DNA of 64,000 nucleotides from the NCBI GenBank assembly GCA_963830775.1, contig CAWHNT010000011.1:62001-126000 (forward strand). Reading direction: 5' to 3'. Both the position numbers and the translations under genes were made by a program. Source of the DNA: CAWHNT01 sp963830775 (GTDB lineage: Bacteria; Pseudomonadota; Alphaproteobacteria; Geminicoccales; Geminicoccaceae). The notes under the pieces are model-generated. The model did no database searches. It saw only the letters and a program-made list of their open reading frames with translations, and was not told the origin of the DNA. Positions 55,304 through 63,910 of the stretch are shown one piece after another. Position 1 is the stretch's first letter. Each line of letters begins with the position of its first letter.

Positions 55304-56093
55304 TCAGATCGTCTTGGTGAGCCCGCCATCGATGTCGATCAGGGCGCCGTGCAGCAGCCGGCCCTCGGGCGAGGCCACGAACGCCACCAGTGCCGCGATG
55401 TCCTCGGGCTCGCCGATCCGCATGATCCGGGATTCGACCGCCATCCGCACCACCGCCTCCTCGGTGCTGATGCCCTCACTCTCCGCCAAGCGATCGCACG
55501 CGCGGCTCCAGCCGCCCGGTGCGGACCGGCCCGGGATTGACGGCCACCACCCGCACGCCGTCCGCCACGCCCTTGTCCGCCAGCGCCTTGGTCAGCGAGA
55601 GCAGGGCCGCATTGACCGAGCCGCCGACCGTGAACTCCGCCCCGGGCGTGCGCCCGCCGGCGCCGACCACGTTGACGATCGTGCCCCGCCGCTCCGCCAG
55701 CAGCGGCCACGCCGCCCGCGCCGCCCGCACCGCGGCATAGAACTTGAGCGCGAACCCGTCCGTGAAGTCATCGTCCGTGAGCGCCAGGAAGTCGCCCCGC
55801 TTCGTGGCGCCGGCATTGTTGACCAGGATGTCCACGGCGCCGAACCGCTCCCGTGCCGCCTCCACCATCCGGGCCGGCGCATCGGCTGCCCGCAGGTCGA
55901 GGGCCAGGCCCAGCGCCGGCCTGCCCAAGGCGTCGAGCTCGCGCACGACGGCACCGACGGCAGCTTCGTCCCGGGCAGCGATTGCGACCGATGCGCCCTC
56001 GCGCGCGAGGCGCAACGCGATTGCGCGGCCGATGCCCCGGCTCCCGCCCGTCACCACGGCAACCTTGCCGCCGAACCGACCCTCCATGGTCAT
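55304..56093 (-). CDS. SDR family protein with atypical active site, one frameshift
   Basis: About 262 residues. The NAD(P) motif is normal ('VAVVTGGSRGIGRAIALRLA'), as are 'VDILVNNAGATKRGDFLALT' and 'VVAVNPGPVRTGRLEPRVRS'. At the expected YxxxK position the protein reads 'FTVGGSVNAALLSLTKALAD': neither the Tyr nor the Lys is present. A frame change near 55495 joins to 'GISTEEAVVRMAVESRIMRI' and the usual end 'LLHGALIDIDGGLTKTI'. The region carrying the substitution is away from the shift, so it is not a local error. Such GGSVNAA members are a recurring SDR branch; they may catalyse a different reaction or bind ligand only. It converges with the MOSC gene and is divergent from the TRAP binding-protein gene. 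Confidence 0.85.
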
Positions 56094-56238
56094 CAACCGC
56101 CTCCTCCCTGCCTCGGCCGATGTGGCGCCAGCGCCGATTGCGGCCCCTGTCACGACCAGTTACTGACGGCCGATTGACTATCAACCTGCCCGGCCGGGGT
56201 GCTGCCGCAGGACAGACGATCAGGGGAGCGCTGCTGCC

Positions 56239-57261
56239 ATGCGCAGGCGTGAGATTGGCTATCTGACCGCGGGTCTGGCGATGAGCGTCGCCATGCCGGC
56301 CGTGATCGGGCGGGCGGCCGAAATCCAGGAGCGCACCTTGCGCCTCTCGACCGCCGGCAACAAGGGCAGCCCGCATGTCATCGGCGCCCAGAAGTTCGCC
56401 GACCTCGTGGCCGAGAAGAGCGGCGGCCAGATCACGGTCAAGATCTACCCGGGCGGCGTGCTCGGGCCCGACCTGCAGAACTATTCGGCGATGCAGGGCG
56501 GCACGCTCGACTTCAACATCAGTAACGCCAGCTATCTCGCCGGCAACGTGAAGGAGATGGCGGTCTTCGACTTCCCCTTCCTGTTCAACACGGTCGAGGA
56601 GGTCGATGCGGTCGCCGACGGCCCGGTCGGGAAGAAGCTCCTGGCCAGGCTGCCCGAGAGGGGCCTGGTCGGCCTCGCCTATACCGACCTGGGCTTTCGC
56701 CACTTCAACACCCAGCGCCGGCCGGTCGCCAAGGCCGAGGACGTGGCGGGCCTGAAGATGCGCGTGATCCCGACCCCGATCTATGTCGAGGTGATGAACG
56801 CGCTGGGTGCGAACGCCGTGCCGATGCCCTACACCGAGGTCTACTCGGCGCTGGAGACCGGGGCCGTCGACGGCATGACCAACACGCTGGTCAACATCAT
56901 CGACATGAAGTTCTACGAGGTGGCGAAGCACGTCACCCTCACCAACCACATGTACAACGCCCAGGCGCTCATCATGAGCAAGAAGACCTGGGACAAGCTC
57001 AGCGAGGCGGAGCGGCGGATCGTCGAGGAGGCGGGGGCCGAGATGGCGCCCTACCAGCGCAAGGCTTCGCGCGACCTCAGCGCCAAGGCCATGGAGCAGC
57101 TCAAGGCCGAGGGCGTGGAGGTGGTGGAGCTGCCGGCCGCGGAGATCGCGATCATGCGCGAGAAGGTGCAGCCCGTGGTCGAGAAGTTCACGGCCAGCGT
57201 CGGGCCGGAGCTGGTGGCGGAGCTGCGCGCCGAGATCGAGAAGGTGCGCGGCAAGAGCTAG
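56239..57261 (+). CDS. TRAP transporter substrate-binding protein (DctP family)
   Basis: 340 residues. An Arg-rich signal sequence ('RRREIGYLTAGLAMSVAMPA') is followed by 'LRLSTAGNKGSPHVIGAQKF', 'IYPGGVLGPDLQNYSAMQGG', the ligand-binding 'GLKMRVIPTPIYVEVMNALG' with the conserved Arg that pairs with a carboxylate, and 'YSALETGAVDGMTNTLVNII'. The protein binds an organic acid in the periplasm for Na+-driven uptake. The membrane subunits DctQ and DctM are not next to it, so it is an orphan in this window. A hairpin terminator starts 10 bp after the stop. Confidence 0.93.
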   Translation: MRRREIGYLTAGLAMSVAMPAVIGRAAEIQERTLRLSTAGNKGSPHVIGAQKFADLVAEKSGGQITVKIYPGGVLGPDLQNYSAMQGGTLDFNISNASYLAGNVKEMAVFDFPFLFNTVEEVDAVADGPVGKKLLARLPERGLVGLAYTDLGFRHFNTQRRPVAKAEDVAGLKMRVIPTPIYVEVMNALGANAVPMPYTEVYSALETGAVDGMTNTLVNIIDMKFYEVAKHVTLTNHMYNAQALIMSKKTWDKLSEAERRIVEEAGAEMAPYQRKASRDLSAKAMEQLKAEGVEVVELPAAEIAIMREKVQPVVEKFTASVGPELVAELRAEIEKVRGKS

Positions 57262-57270
57262 CCTGCTGAG

Positions 57271-57293
57271 AGGACGGCCTTTCCGGCCGTCCT
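57271..57293 (+). terminator. intrinsic terminator after dctP-like gene
   Basis: Stem aggacggcc (57271-57279) with ggccgtcct (57285-57293) and a 5-nt loop, just 10 bp past the stop codon. The trailing tgtg is only weakly T-rich. Confidence 0.65.
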
Positions 57294-57449
57294 TGTGCGA
57301 ACCCGCACTGCGCCACCGCACGGCACGCTGGGCTATCGCCATGGGTCGTTGCGGCTTTTCGCCACCGCTGAAATCGTTCACGGTTCGGTCAACAGGTGTT
57401 GTGCGCTATCTTCAGGTCCTGCGCCGGGCTTCATGGAAGTGGTTGGGCG

Positions 57450-58667
57450 ATGGACTACGAGCAGCAGTTCCGCGCCGCGGTTGACCGGGTGCGCTCGGAG
57501 GGTCGCTACCGGGTGTTCGCCGACCTGCAGCGGCAGGTGGGACGCTTTCCGCTGGCCTTGTGGCACAGCCCGCGCGGCACGCGCGAGGTCACGGTCTGGT
57601 GCTCGAACGACTATCTGGGCATGGGCCACAGCCTGCCGGTGGTCGAGGCCGGGGCGGTGGCGATCCGCGGCTACGGGGCCGGGGCCGGCGGCACCCGCAA
57701 CATCTCCGGCACCACGCATCTGCACGTGCTGCTCGAGCAGGAGCTGGCAGCACTCCACGGCAAGGCCGCCGCGCTCGTCTTCACCTCTGGCTACGTCGCC
57801 AACGAGGCCGCGATCAGCACCGTTGCGCGGCTGCTCCCCAACTGCATCATCTTCTCGGACGAGCGGAACCACGCCTCGATGATCGCGGGCGTGCGTAGCT
57901 CCGGGGCCGAGAAGCACATCTTCCGCCACAATGACCTGGCCCACCTCGAATGGCTCCTGCGCCAGGTCGACCGCGCGCGGCCGAAGCTGATCGCGTTCGA
58001 GAGCGTCTACTCGATGGACGGCGATTTCGGCCCGATCGCCGAGATATGCGACCTCGCCGATCGCTACGGGGCCATGACCTATCTCGACGAGGTCCACGCT
58101 GTCGGCATGTACGGTGCTGGCGGGGCCGGCGTGGCCGAGCGTGACCGCGTCATGGACCGGATCACGGTCGTCCAGGGCACGCTCGCCAAGGCCTTCGGCT
58201 GCATGGGCGGCTATCTTGCGGCCTCCTCGGCGCTTGTCGATGCCGTGCGCAGCCACGCCCCCGGCTTCATCTTCACGACCTCGCTGCCCCCCGCCATTAC
58301 CGGGGCGGCCCTGGCGAGCGTGCGCCATCTGCGCAGCGAGGCCGGAGCCCGCCTCCGTCTGCGCCACCAGGAGCGTGCCGCGACCCTGAAGCGGCGCCTC
58401 GCCCTGGCCGGCCTGCCGGTGATGGCGAGCCCGTCCCACATCGTGCCCGTGCTGGTGGCCGACCCGGTCCGCTGCAAGCGCGCCTGCGACCTGCTCCTGG
58501 AGGAGCACGGCATCTACATCCAGCCGATCAACTACCCGACCGTCCCCCGCGGCACCGAACGCCTGCGGATCACGCCCTCGCCCCTGCACGACGATGCAGC
58601 CATGGACCGGCTGGTGGCAGCCCTGCAGAGCGTCTGGCAGGCGCTCGAGATCAGGCGGGCGGCCTGA
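57450..58667 (+). CDS. hemA: 5-aminolevulinate synthase
   Basis: 405 residues, the alphaproteobacterial ALAS length. It condenses glycine and succinyl-CoA to 5-aminolevulinate, the first step of C4-pathway tetrapyrrole synthesis feeding heme and, here, the cobalamin genes. Visible landmarks: 'WCSNDYLGMGHSLPVVEAGA', 'YGAGAGGTRNISGTTHLHVL', 'LVFTSGYVANEAAISTVARL', 'FESVYSMDGDFGPIAEICDL', 'TYLDEVHAVGMYGAGGAGVA' and the PLP lysine in 'VVQGTLAKAFGCMGGYLAAS'. Start ATG 57450 follows ggttgggcg. The 3' end overlaps the DUF4345 gene on the opposite strand by 17 bp. No FNR-type site was seen directly upstream. Confidence 0.96.
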   Translation: MDYEQQFRAAVDRVRSEGRYRVFADLQRQVGRFPLALWHSPRGTREVTVWCSNDYLGMGHSLPVVEAGAVAIRGYGAGAGGTRNISGTTHLHVLLEQELAALHGKAAALVFTSGYVANEAAISTVARLLPNCIIFSDERNHASMIAGVRSSGAEKHIFRHNDLAHLEWLLRQVDRARPKLIAFESVYSMDGDFGPIAEICDLADRYGAMTYLDEVHAVGMYGAGGAGVAERDRVMDRITVVQGTLAKAFGCMGGYLAASSALVDAVRSHAPGFIFTTSLPPAITGAALASVRHLRSEAGARLRLRHQERAATLKRRLALAGLPVMASPSHIVPVLVADPVRCKRACDLLLEEHGIYIQPINYPTVPRGTERLRITPSPLHDDAAMDRLVAALQSVWQALEIRRAA

Positions 58668-59076
58668 GGGACGCCGCCTGCCGCTTGGCGCGCCTCGCGG
58701 CGCGCGCCACCTGCGCCTGCCACACCACGAGCAGCGGCACCACGCCCAGCTCCATCACCAGGGCCGCCAGGTGCGCGGCACCCGGCATGCCGCTCATCGG
58801 CAGGGCGACCAGCCGGCCGAAGCCGCCGCAGACCACGACCAGGGCCGCGAGCCTGAATCGCGCGACCCGCCGCTCGATCGCGGGCACCGCCGAGGCGAAG
58901 ACGAGCCCCAGGCCCAAGAGCAGCCCGGAGAGATAGCGGAAGTGGCTGTCGAGATCCCGGGCACCCTCGGCCAGACCGCCGACCAGCCGCGGCCCCAGCA
59001 TCACGCCGGCAAAGCCAGCACCCAGCGGCACGAGGCACAGCACGCTCACCGTGATCTGCAGCAGCCGCCGGCTCAT
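58651..59076 (-). CDS. DUF4345 membrane protein
   Basis: 141 residues with four predicted membrane helices: 'LLQITVSVLCLVPLGAGFAG', 'LSGLLLGLGLVFASAVPAIE', 'FRLAALVVVCGGFGRLVALP' and 'LAALVMELGVVPLLVVWQAQ'. The central 'LDSHFRYLSGLLLGLGL' is the DUF4345 signature. A basic C-terminal tail faces the cytoplasm by the positive-inside rule. Function unknown. It overlaps the end of hemA by 17 bp on the opposite strand and starts 44 bp from the divergent epimerase gene. Confidence 0.85.
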   Translation of the reverse strand: MSRRLLQITVSVLCLVPLGAGFAGVMLGPRLVGGLAEGARDLDSHFRYLSGLLLGLGLVFASAVPAIERRVARFRLAALVVVCGGFGRLVALPMSGMPGAAHLAALVMELGVVPLLVVWQAQVARAARRAKRQAASLRPPA

Positions 59077-59120
59077 GCTCCGGGCTTCCTGGACGTCGCC
59101 CCCACCCCCGCTACCCGTCG

Positions 59121-60140
59121 ATGACCACGGTCCTCGTCACCGGTGCCGGCGGCTATCTCGGGACCACGCTGGTCCCACTCCTGCTGGCCGCCGGCCATGC
59201 CGTGCGAGCGCTCGACCGGTTCTACTTCGGCCGCGGCCTCCTGGCACCCCACCCCGGCCTGGAGATCGTCACCGCCGATACACGGCTCCTCACCCCGGCC
59301 CACCTCGCGGGCGTGGGCGCCGTCATCGACCTCGCCGCCCTCTCCAACGATCCCAGCGGCGAGCGCTTCGGCACCGAGACCTGGGCCATCAACCACGCCG
59401 CCCGCGTCCGCTGCGCCGGGCTCGCCAAAAGCACCGGTGCGACGCGCTACATCCTGCCCTCGTCCTGCAGCGTCTACGGCTTCCACCCGGGGGGCGAGCC
59501 CTGCACCGAGGACACGCCGCCCCGGCCGCTGACCACCTACGCCGCCGCCAATCTCCGCGCCGAGGCCGACATACTGGATCTCGCCGACCAGCACTTCCAC
59601 CCCACGATCCTGCGCCTCGCCACCCTCTACGGCCACAGCCCGCGCATGCGCTACGACCTCGCCGTCAACGGCATGGTCTGGGGTGCCTGGACCAGCGGCC
59701 GCTTGCCGCTGATGCGCGACGGCTCGCAATGGCGGCCGTTGCTCCACGTCCGCGACGCGGCCGATGCGATCCGCTTCGTGCTGGAGCATCCCGCCGCCCG
59801 TCTCCTCAATGTCGGTGCCGATGACGGCAATGTCCGCCTGGCCGACCTGGCCCGGCGCGTCCGCACCGCCCTGCCGCGGCCGGTCCGCATCGAGTGGTAC
59901 GGCGACCCGGATGCCCGCTCCTACCGCGTGCGCTTCGACCGCCTGGCGGCACTCGGCTGGGAAGCCCGCCACGGGATCGAGGATGCCGTGGCCGAGCTCG
60001 CGGGCCTTCTCGCGGCTGGTGAGGCGCAGCGCACGCCCGCGACCATCACTCTCGACTGGTACGAAGCGGTCGAGCGCCGCTGCGGTGCCGTGAGCGATCC
60101 GAGTGCGCCCGTGGAGCTGCCTGCGCCAGCGTCGCATTGA
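59121..60140 (+). CDS. NAD-dependent epimerase/dehydratase family protein
   Basis: 339 residues, extended SDR. N-terminal 'TVLVTGAGGYLGTTLVPLLL' binds NAD(P); 'AVIDLAALSNDPSGERFGTE' is the usual mid-domain strand. The catalytic Ser pair is 'ILPSSCSVYGFHPGG'. The expected YxxxK reads 'TTYAAANLRAEADILDLADQ', so Lys is replaced by Asn, while the Tyr is kept. 'HPTILRLATLYGHSPRMRYD' and 'WRPLLHVRDAADAIRFVLEH' are typical of nucleotide-sugar epimerases. The role could be NDP-sugar modification. The missing Lys would normally impair catalysis, so check it before assigning activity. The TGA stop overlaps the FNR-type box at 60137-60150. Confidence 0.85.
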   Translation: MTTVLVTGAGGYLGTTLVPLLLAAGHAVRALDRFYFGRGLLAPHPGLEIVTADTRLLTPAHLAGVGAVIDLAALSNDPSGERFGTETWAINHAARVRCAGLAKSTGATRYILPSSCSVYGFHPGGEPCTEDTPPRPLTTYAAANLRAEADILDLADQHFHPTILRLATLYGHSPRMRYDLAVNGMVWGAWTSGRLPLMRDGSQWRPLLHVRDAADAIRFVLEHPAARLLNVGADDGNVRLADLARRVRTALPRPVRIEWYGDPDARSYRVRFDRLAALGWEARHGIEDAVAELAGLLAAGEAQRTPATITLDWYEAVERRCGAVSDPSAPVELPAPASH

Positions 60141-60150
60141 CCTGGATCAA
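60137..60150 (+). promoter_or_regulatory. FNR/FixK-type box
   Basis: ttgacctggatcaa matches TTGAT-N4-ATCAA at nine of ten conserved positions. It lies 64 bp before the start of the FNR-type regulator gene and overlaps the stop codon of the preceding gene, pointing to autoregulation. Confidence 0.75.
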
Positions 60151-60213
60151 CGCCGCCGACTAGGGCAGGCTCGTTTCCGTGCCGATATCCCGGCGAGCGA
60201 GAGTGAGCAGCAG

Positions 60214-60921
60214 ATGGCGTCCCCAGGCATGGCCGGGTGCGGTTCGGCGACACGGTGCGAAGCATGTGCGGTCCGCATGGAGGCCGTCTGTCGTGTCGTC
60301 GGTGCCGACAAGCTGCCGAGGCTCGCGGCCCTGGCCGCCTGCCGGCGCGTGGATGCCGGTGCCGCCCTCTTCGAGCAGGGCGATCCGGCCCAGAACGTCT
60401 ACACCGTCACTGAAGGCCTCCTGAAGCTCTACAAGCTCCTGAGCGACGGCCGCCGGCAGGTCGTGGGCTTCCTCGGCCCCGGCGACTTCCTCGGTCTCAC
60501 CGGCGGCCCCGCTCATGCCTTCACGGCCGAGGCCGTGACGCCGGTCACCACCTGCAGCTTCCGCCGCACCCAGTTCCAGCAGCTCATGAACGAGTTCCCG
60601 TCCCTGGAGCGTGAGATCCTGAGCCGCGCCTCGACCGACCTCGCCGCCGCCCAGGAACAGATGCTCCTCCTGGGCCGCAAGACTGCCCGCGAGCGCGTCG
60701 CCACCTTCTTCCTCGGCATGGCCCAGCGCACCCATGCCGAAGGCGGCCCGATCGACCTCCCGATGGGCCGCACCGACATCGCCGACTATCTGGGCCTCAC
60801 CATCGAGACGGTGAGCCGCACCATCACCAGCCTGCGGAAGGAGGGGCTGATCGAGCTGCCGTCGACGAACGAGCTGGTCATCCGCCGCCCGGCGGAGCTG
60901 CAGCGGGTTGCGGGGAGCTGA
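60214..60921 (+). CDS. FNR/FnrL-type oxygen-responsive transcriptional regulator
   Basis: 235 residues from ATG 60214 after gagagtgagc. The N-terminus contains a cysteine cluster with Cys9, Cys15, Cys18 and Cys26 ('CGSATRCEACAVRMEAVC'), and a distal Cys in 'TPVTTCSFRRTQF', the ligands expected of an oxygen-sensing [4Fe-4S] cluster. The cyclic-nucleotide-like domain follows ('AALFEQGDPAQNVYTVTEGL'). The HTH is 'MGRTDIADYLGLTIETVSRT' with the E-x2-S-R contacts that read TTGAT. It would activate microaerobic/anaerobic genes, probably including itself through the box at 60137. The FixK branch lacks the cysteines, so FNR/FnrL is the better fit. Confidence 0.92.
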   Translation: MASPGMAGCGSATRCEACAVRMEAVCRVVGADKLPRLAALAACRRVDAGAALFEQGDPAQNVYTVTEGLLKLYKLLSDGRRQVVGFLGPGDFLGLTGGPAHAFTAEAVTPVTTCSFRRTQFQQLMNEFPSLEREILSRASTDLAAAQEQMLLLGRKTARERVATFFLGMAQRTHAEGGPIDLPMGRTDIADYLGLTIETVSRTITSLRKEGLIELPSTNELVIRRPAELQRVAGS

Positions 60922-60960
60922 TACGGAGCCCGCGGCTGCGTGATCTGCCGGCCTGATTAC

Positions 60961-61301
60961 TGCCTGTGCGCCTCGACATAGGCGCGCAGGACCGCCTGCA
61001 TCCGGCTCTGATAGCCGCGTCCCCGCGCCTTGAACCAGCCGAGGATCTCGGGATCCAGACGCATTGTGATCCGCTCCTTGCGACGCGGGTTGATGAGCCG
61101 GGAATGCTCGGCCCAATCGGACCTAACGCCCAATTCGATCATCTCCTCGGCGGCCGCCTGCTCCACGTCTTCCTCGCTCATGCGGTCCAGGCGCTGCCAG
61201 TCCGTCCGGCCCTCGGCTGGCCGCTAGCTGCCGTCCGGCTGCTCGAGGAGGACGCGGCCGTCAGTGGTCAGCACCGCCCGCGAGAGCTTTTCTTCACTCA
61301 T
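60961..61301 (-). pseudogene. BrnA/DUF4415-type antitoxin, in-frame amber codon
   Basis: A 114-codon frame from ATG 61301, which has GGAGG 8 bp upstream, to the stop at 60961. It begins 'MSEEKLSRAVLTTDGRVLLE', but codon 26 is TAG (61226-61224) between 'QPDGS' and 'RPAEGRTDWQRLDR'. Translation can restart at ATG 61181, giving a 74-residue protein that still contains the conserved C-terminal 'RRKERITMRLDPEILGWFKA' and 'RGRGYQSRMQAVLRAYVEAH', the BrnA-like ribbon-helix-helix. The TAG probably replaces a Tyr codon (TAC or TAT). No toxin (BrnT-like) gene is adjacent, so it is an orphan. The short form alone might still bind DNA. Confidence 0.7.
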
Positions 61302-61417
61302 ACGTCCTCCAGTCCTTCCGATTCGCTCTCCATGCCGAAACGATGCGGTAGGTCGTGCCGGCGGTCAAAGCGAAACCTGGCAAGACAGCGTCGGACCGCG
61401 CTGGGGGTGGGCTGCCC

Positions 61418-62296
61418 CTACATCCCCGCCGCCTGGAACGTATCGCACTGGTTCACGTCGCCCCTCTCCAGCCCACGTCGGAACCAGGTCATCCGCTGCT
61501 CCGAGCTCCCATGCGTGAAGCTGTCCGGGACGACGCGGCCCTGGGTCTCGCGCTGGATCCGATCATCACCGACGGCGGCCGCGGCGCGCAGGCCTTCCTC
61601 GATATCGCCGGGCTCCAGCACCTGGCGGGCCTCCTGGGCGTGGTTCGCCCAGACGCCGGCGTAGCAGTCGGCCTGGAGCTCGGTCAGGACCGAGAGCTGG
61701 TTGGCCTGGTCGCGACCGATCTGCTGGCGGGCGGACTGCACCTGCTGCGTAACGCCGAGCAGCGTCTGCACGTGATGGCCGACCTCGTGCGCCACGACGT
61801 AGGCCTGGGCGAAGTCGCCGGGCGCTCCGAAGCGCTGCTCCAGCTCGTCGAAGAAGGAGAGGTCGACATAGAGCTTGCGGTCGCCCGGGCAGTAGAAGGG
61901 ACCGGTAGCGGCCTGGGCGGAGCCGCAGGCCGAGTCGACCGCCCCTGAGAACAGCACCAGCGTGGGCTCCTCGTACTGCTTGCCGCCCTGCTGGAAGATC
62001 GTCTTCCAGGTCTCCTCGGTGTCGCCTAGCACCAAGGAGACGAACTTCTCGCGCTCGGCCTCCTGCGGACTGGCAGGCCCGCGCGGCTGCTCGTAGCCCG
62101 CGGGCGCCCCGCCGTCGCCCATCCCGCCCTGGAGGATGACGCTCGGATCGATGCCCAGGAACATGGCGACGACCGCGATCACGATGATCCCGATCCCCCC
62201 GCCCGCACCGACCTTGAGGCCGCGGCCGCCGAAGCCGCCGCCCATGCCGCGGCGGTCCTCGATATTGCTGCTCTGGCGACCGTAGGTCCAACGCAT
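61418..62296 (-). CDS. ypfJ: neutral zinc metallopeptidase, YpfJ/KPN_02809 family
   Basis: 292 residues from ATG 62296. The start 'MRWTYGRQSSNIEDRRGMGG' is the conserved beginning of this family. One membrane helix ('GIGIIVIAVVAMFLGID') anchors the protein, and a Gly/Pro linker follows. The catalytic domain includes 'AAATGPFYCPGDRKLYVDLS'-like sequence (here 'QAATGPFYCPGDRKLYVDLS') and the HExxH site 'AYVVAHEVGHHVQTLLG', with a Glu in 'SVLTELQADCYAGVWA' as the likely third ligand. Cys pairs 'SACGS...FYCPG' may form a disulfide. Predicted to be an inner-membrane-anchored periplasmic protease of unknown substrate. It is uninterrupted. Confidence 0.92.
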   Translation of the reverse strand: MRWTYGRQSSNIEDRRGMGGGFGGRGLKVGAGGGIGIIVIAVVAMFLGIDPSVILQGGMGDGGAPAGYEQPRGPASPQEAEREKFVSLVLGDTEETWKTIFQQGGKQYEEPTLVLFSGAVDSACGSAQAATGPFYCPGDRKLYVDLSFFDELEQRFGAPGDFAQAYVVAHEVGHHVQTLLGVTQQVQSARQQIGRDQANQLSVLTELQADCYAGVWANHAQEARQVLEPGDIEEGLRAAAAVGDDRIQRETQGRVVPDSFTHGSSEQRMTWFRRGLERGDVNQCDTFQAAGM

Positions 62297-62384
62297 GGCG
62301 GCAACCCTCCCTGGCGCACACGGGCCAGCCCACACCCTGGCATGTACCAGAAGCTACAAGGCGGCGGGTGGTTCCAGGCCAGCC

Positions 62385-63902
62385 TTATCGCGCAGCATCG
62401 CCGTGATGCCGCGCAGCCGCGGCATAGACCTCGCCATAGGTGCGCACGCGTTGCCGGCGCTGGGCCAGGGGCCAGCTCTCGTCCGGCGCCACGCGGCGGC
62501 GCTCCATCATGGCGAGACCGGCGCGGGCGGCCGTGAGGTCGGGGAAGAGCCCGGCCGCGAGCCCGCCCAGGAGCGCAGCACCCAGGGACGTCGCCTCCGG
62601 CATCTCGGCGGCCTCGACGGGCCGGCCATAGAGGCTCGCCTTCAGCCGCAGCAGCAGCGGGTTGCGGGTGCCGCCGCCGGTGGCCTGGATGCGGCTGAGC
62701 TCGACGCCGCCGGCGCAGGCCCGCATGAGGTCGAGCTGGTTCGCCGAGTCGAGGGCCAGCCCTTCGAGCAGGGCCCGGAACAGCACGCCCCGGCTGCAGG
62801 CATCGGAGAGCCCGAGAAAGCCGCCGCGGGCCACGGGGTCTGGGAAGGGGGGCGAGCCCAGGCGGAGCTGCGGCAGGAACATCACCTCGTGGGCACCCGG
62901 CGGCACGGCCTCGGCCTCAGCGATCAGGGTCGCGTAGTCGGTCCCGGGCCAGAGGCTGCGGAACCACTCGATCGAGGCCGCGCAGGTGGGCAGCCCGCCG
63001 AAGAGATAGGTGAGCGGCCGGTCGACCTGGATCCGGCCCTGGTTGACCCCGGCCTCGAGCAGGGCCGGCGCCCGGCTGGGCTCGGGTGTGACCAGCAGCA
63101 GAGCCTCGGCCGTGCCCAGCGAGTCCAGCAGCACGCCCGGCTCGTCGGCGCCCAGTGCCAGGAGCCCGCACAGGTGATCGTGCCCGCCGACCCCGACCAC
63201 GCAGTCGGCGGGGAGGCCCGTGGCGGCCGCGGCCTCCGGCAGGAGTGTTGCCAGCCGGCTGCCGGACGGCCTGAGCTCCGGCAGCAGGCTGCCATCCAGG
63301 TCCACGGCTGCCAGGATCTCCTCCGACCACTGCCCGGCCGCGATGTCGAGCAGCATCGTGCGCGACGCGTGGCTGTAGTCGGACGCCGGCACGCCGCAGA
63401 GCCGCCAGGCGAGCCAGCCGCTGACCGAGACCCAGCGCACGGCCGCCGCGAACGTGTCCGGCTCGTGCCGCCGCAGCCAGAGCAGCTTGCACAAGGTGAA
63501 GGTCGGGTCGGGGCACAAGCCGCTGATCCAGTGCAGCCGCGACCGCCCGATCCGGGCTTCCAGTCCCGGCAGCTCGCCCGCCGGCCGGGCGTCGTACCAG
63601 GCGAGCACCGGGCCTACCGGGCGCCCCTGCCGGTCCAGCAGCACGCCGGCCTCGCCCATGCTGCCGACCGCCACCGAGCGGATCCGCCGCGGGTCGTCCA
63701 CGCGGGCGACGGCACCGCGCATGGCGGCGAGCGCTGCCTGCCACAGCTCTTCCGCATCGTGCTCGCCCTGACCGGCGGCGGGCGTGCGGGTCGGCGTGGG
63801 TGCGGAGCCCTCGGCCACGACGGTGCCCTCGAGGTCGAACACGAGGGCACGGATGCGGCTCGTCCCGGCATCGATGCCGAGAAGGAGTGGGGAGCCGGAC
63901 AA
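62385..63902 (-). CDS. FGGY-family carbohydrate kinase
   Basis: 505 residues, normal length. Phosphate loop 1 'LLLGIDAGTSRIRALVFDLE', sugar-proximal 'SVAVGSMGEAGVLLDRQGRP', catalytic Asp in 'CVVGVGGHDHLCGLLALGAD', phosphate loop 2 'VLLDSLGTAEALLLVTPEPS', and adenosine motif 'IQATGGGTRNPLLLRLKASL'. The protein phosphorylates a pentose, hexose or polyol with ATP. The 'SMGEAG' and 'GHDH' segments differ from classical xylulokinase and glycerol kinase, and resemble uncharacterised FGGY members of polyol gene clusters. Its start lies 8 bp downstream of the stop of the gene entering from the right edge, so the two form an operon. Confidence 0.9.
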   Translation of the reverse strand: MSGSPLLLGIDAGTSRIRALVFDLEGTVVAEGSAPTPTRTPAAGQGEHDAEELWQAALAAMRGAVARVDDPRRIRSVAVGSMGEAGVLLDRQGRPVGPVLAWYDARPAGELPGLEARIGRSRLHWISGLCPDPTFTLCKLLWLRRHEPDTFAAAVRWVSVSGWLAWRLCGVPASDYSHASRTMLLDIAAGQWSEEILAAVDLDGSLLPELRPSGSRLATLLPEAAAATGLPADCVVGVGGHDHLCGLLALGADEPGVLLDSLGTAEALLLVTPEPSRAPALLEAGVNQGRIQVDRPLTYLFGGLPTCAASIEWFRSLWPGTDYATLIAEAEAVPPGAHEVMFLPQLRLGSPPFPDPVARGGFLGLSDACSRGVLFRALLEGLALDSANQLDLMRACAGGVELSRIQATGGGTRNPLLLRLKASLYGRPVEAAEMPEATSLGAALLGGLAAGLFPDLTAARAGLAMMERRRVAPDESWPLAQRRQRVRTYGEVYAAAARHHGDAAR

Positions 63903-63910
63903 GGCTCTGA

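Noticed and set aside
61227..61301. A free-standing 25-residue peptide gene
   Set aside because: It has a good ribosome site, but the frame runs on in register into the antitoxin after a single TAG, so a split gene explains it better.
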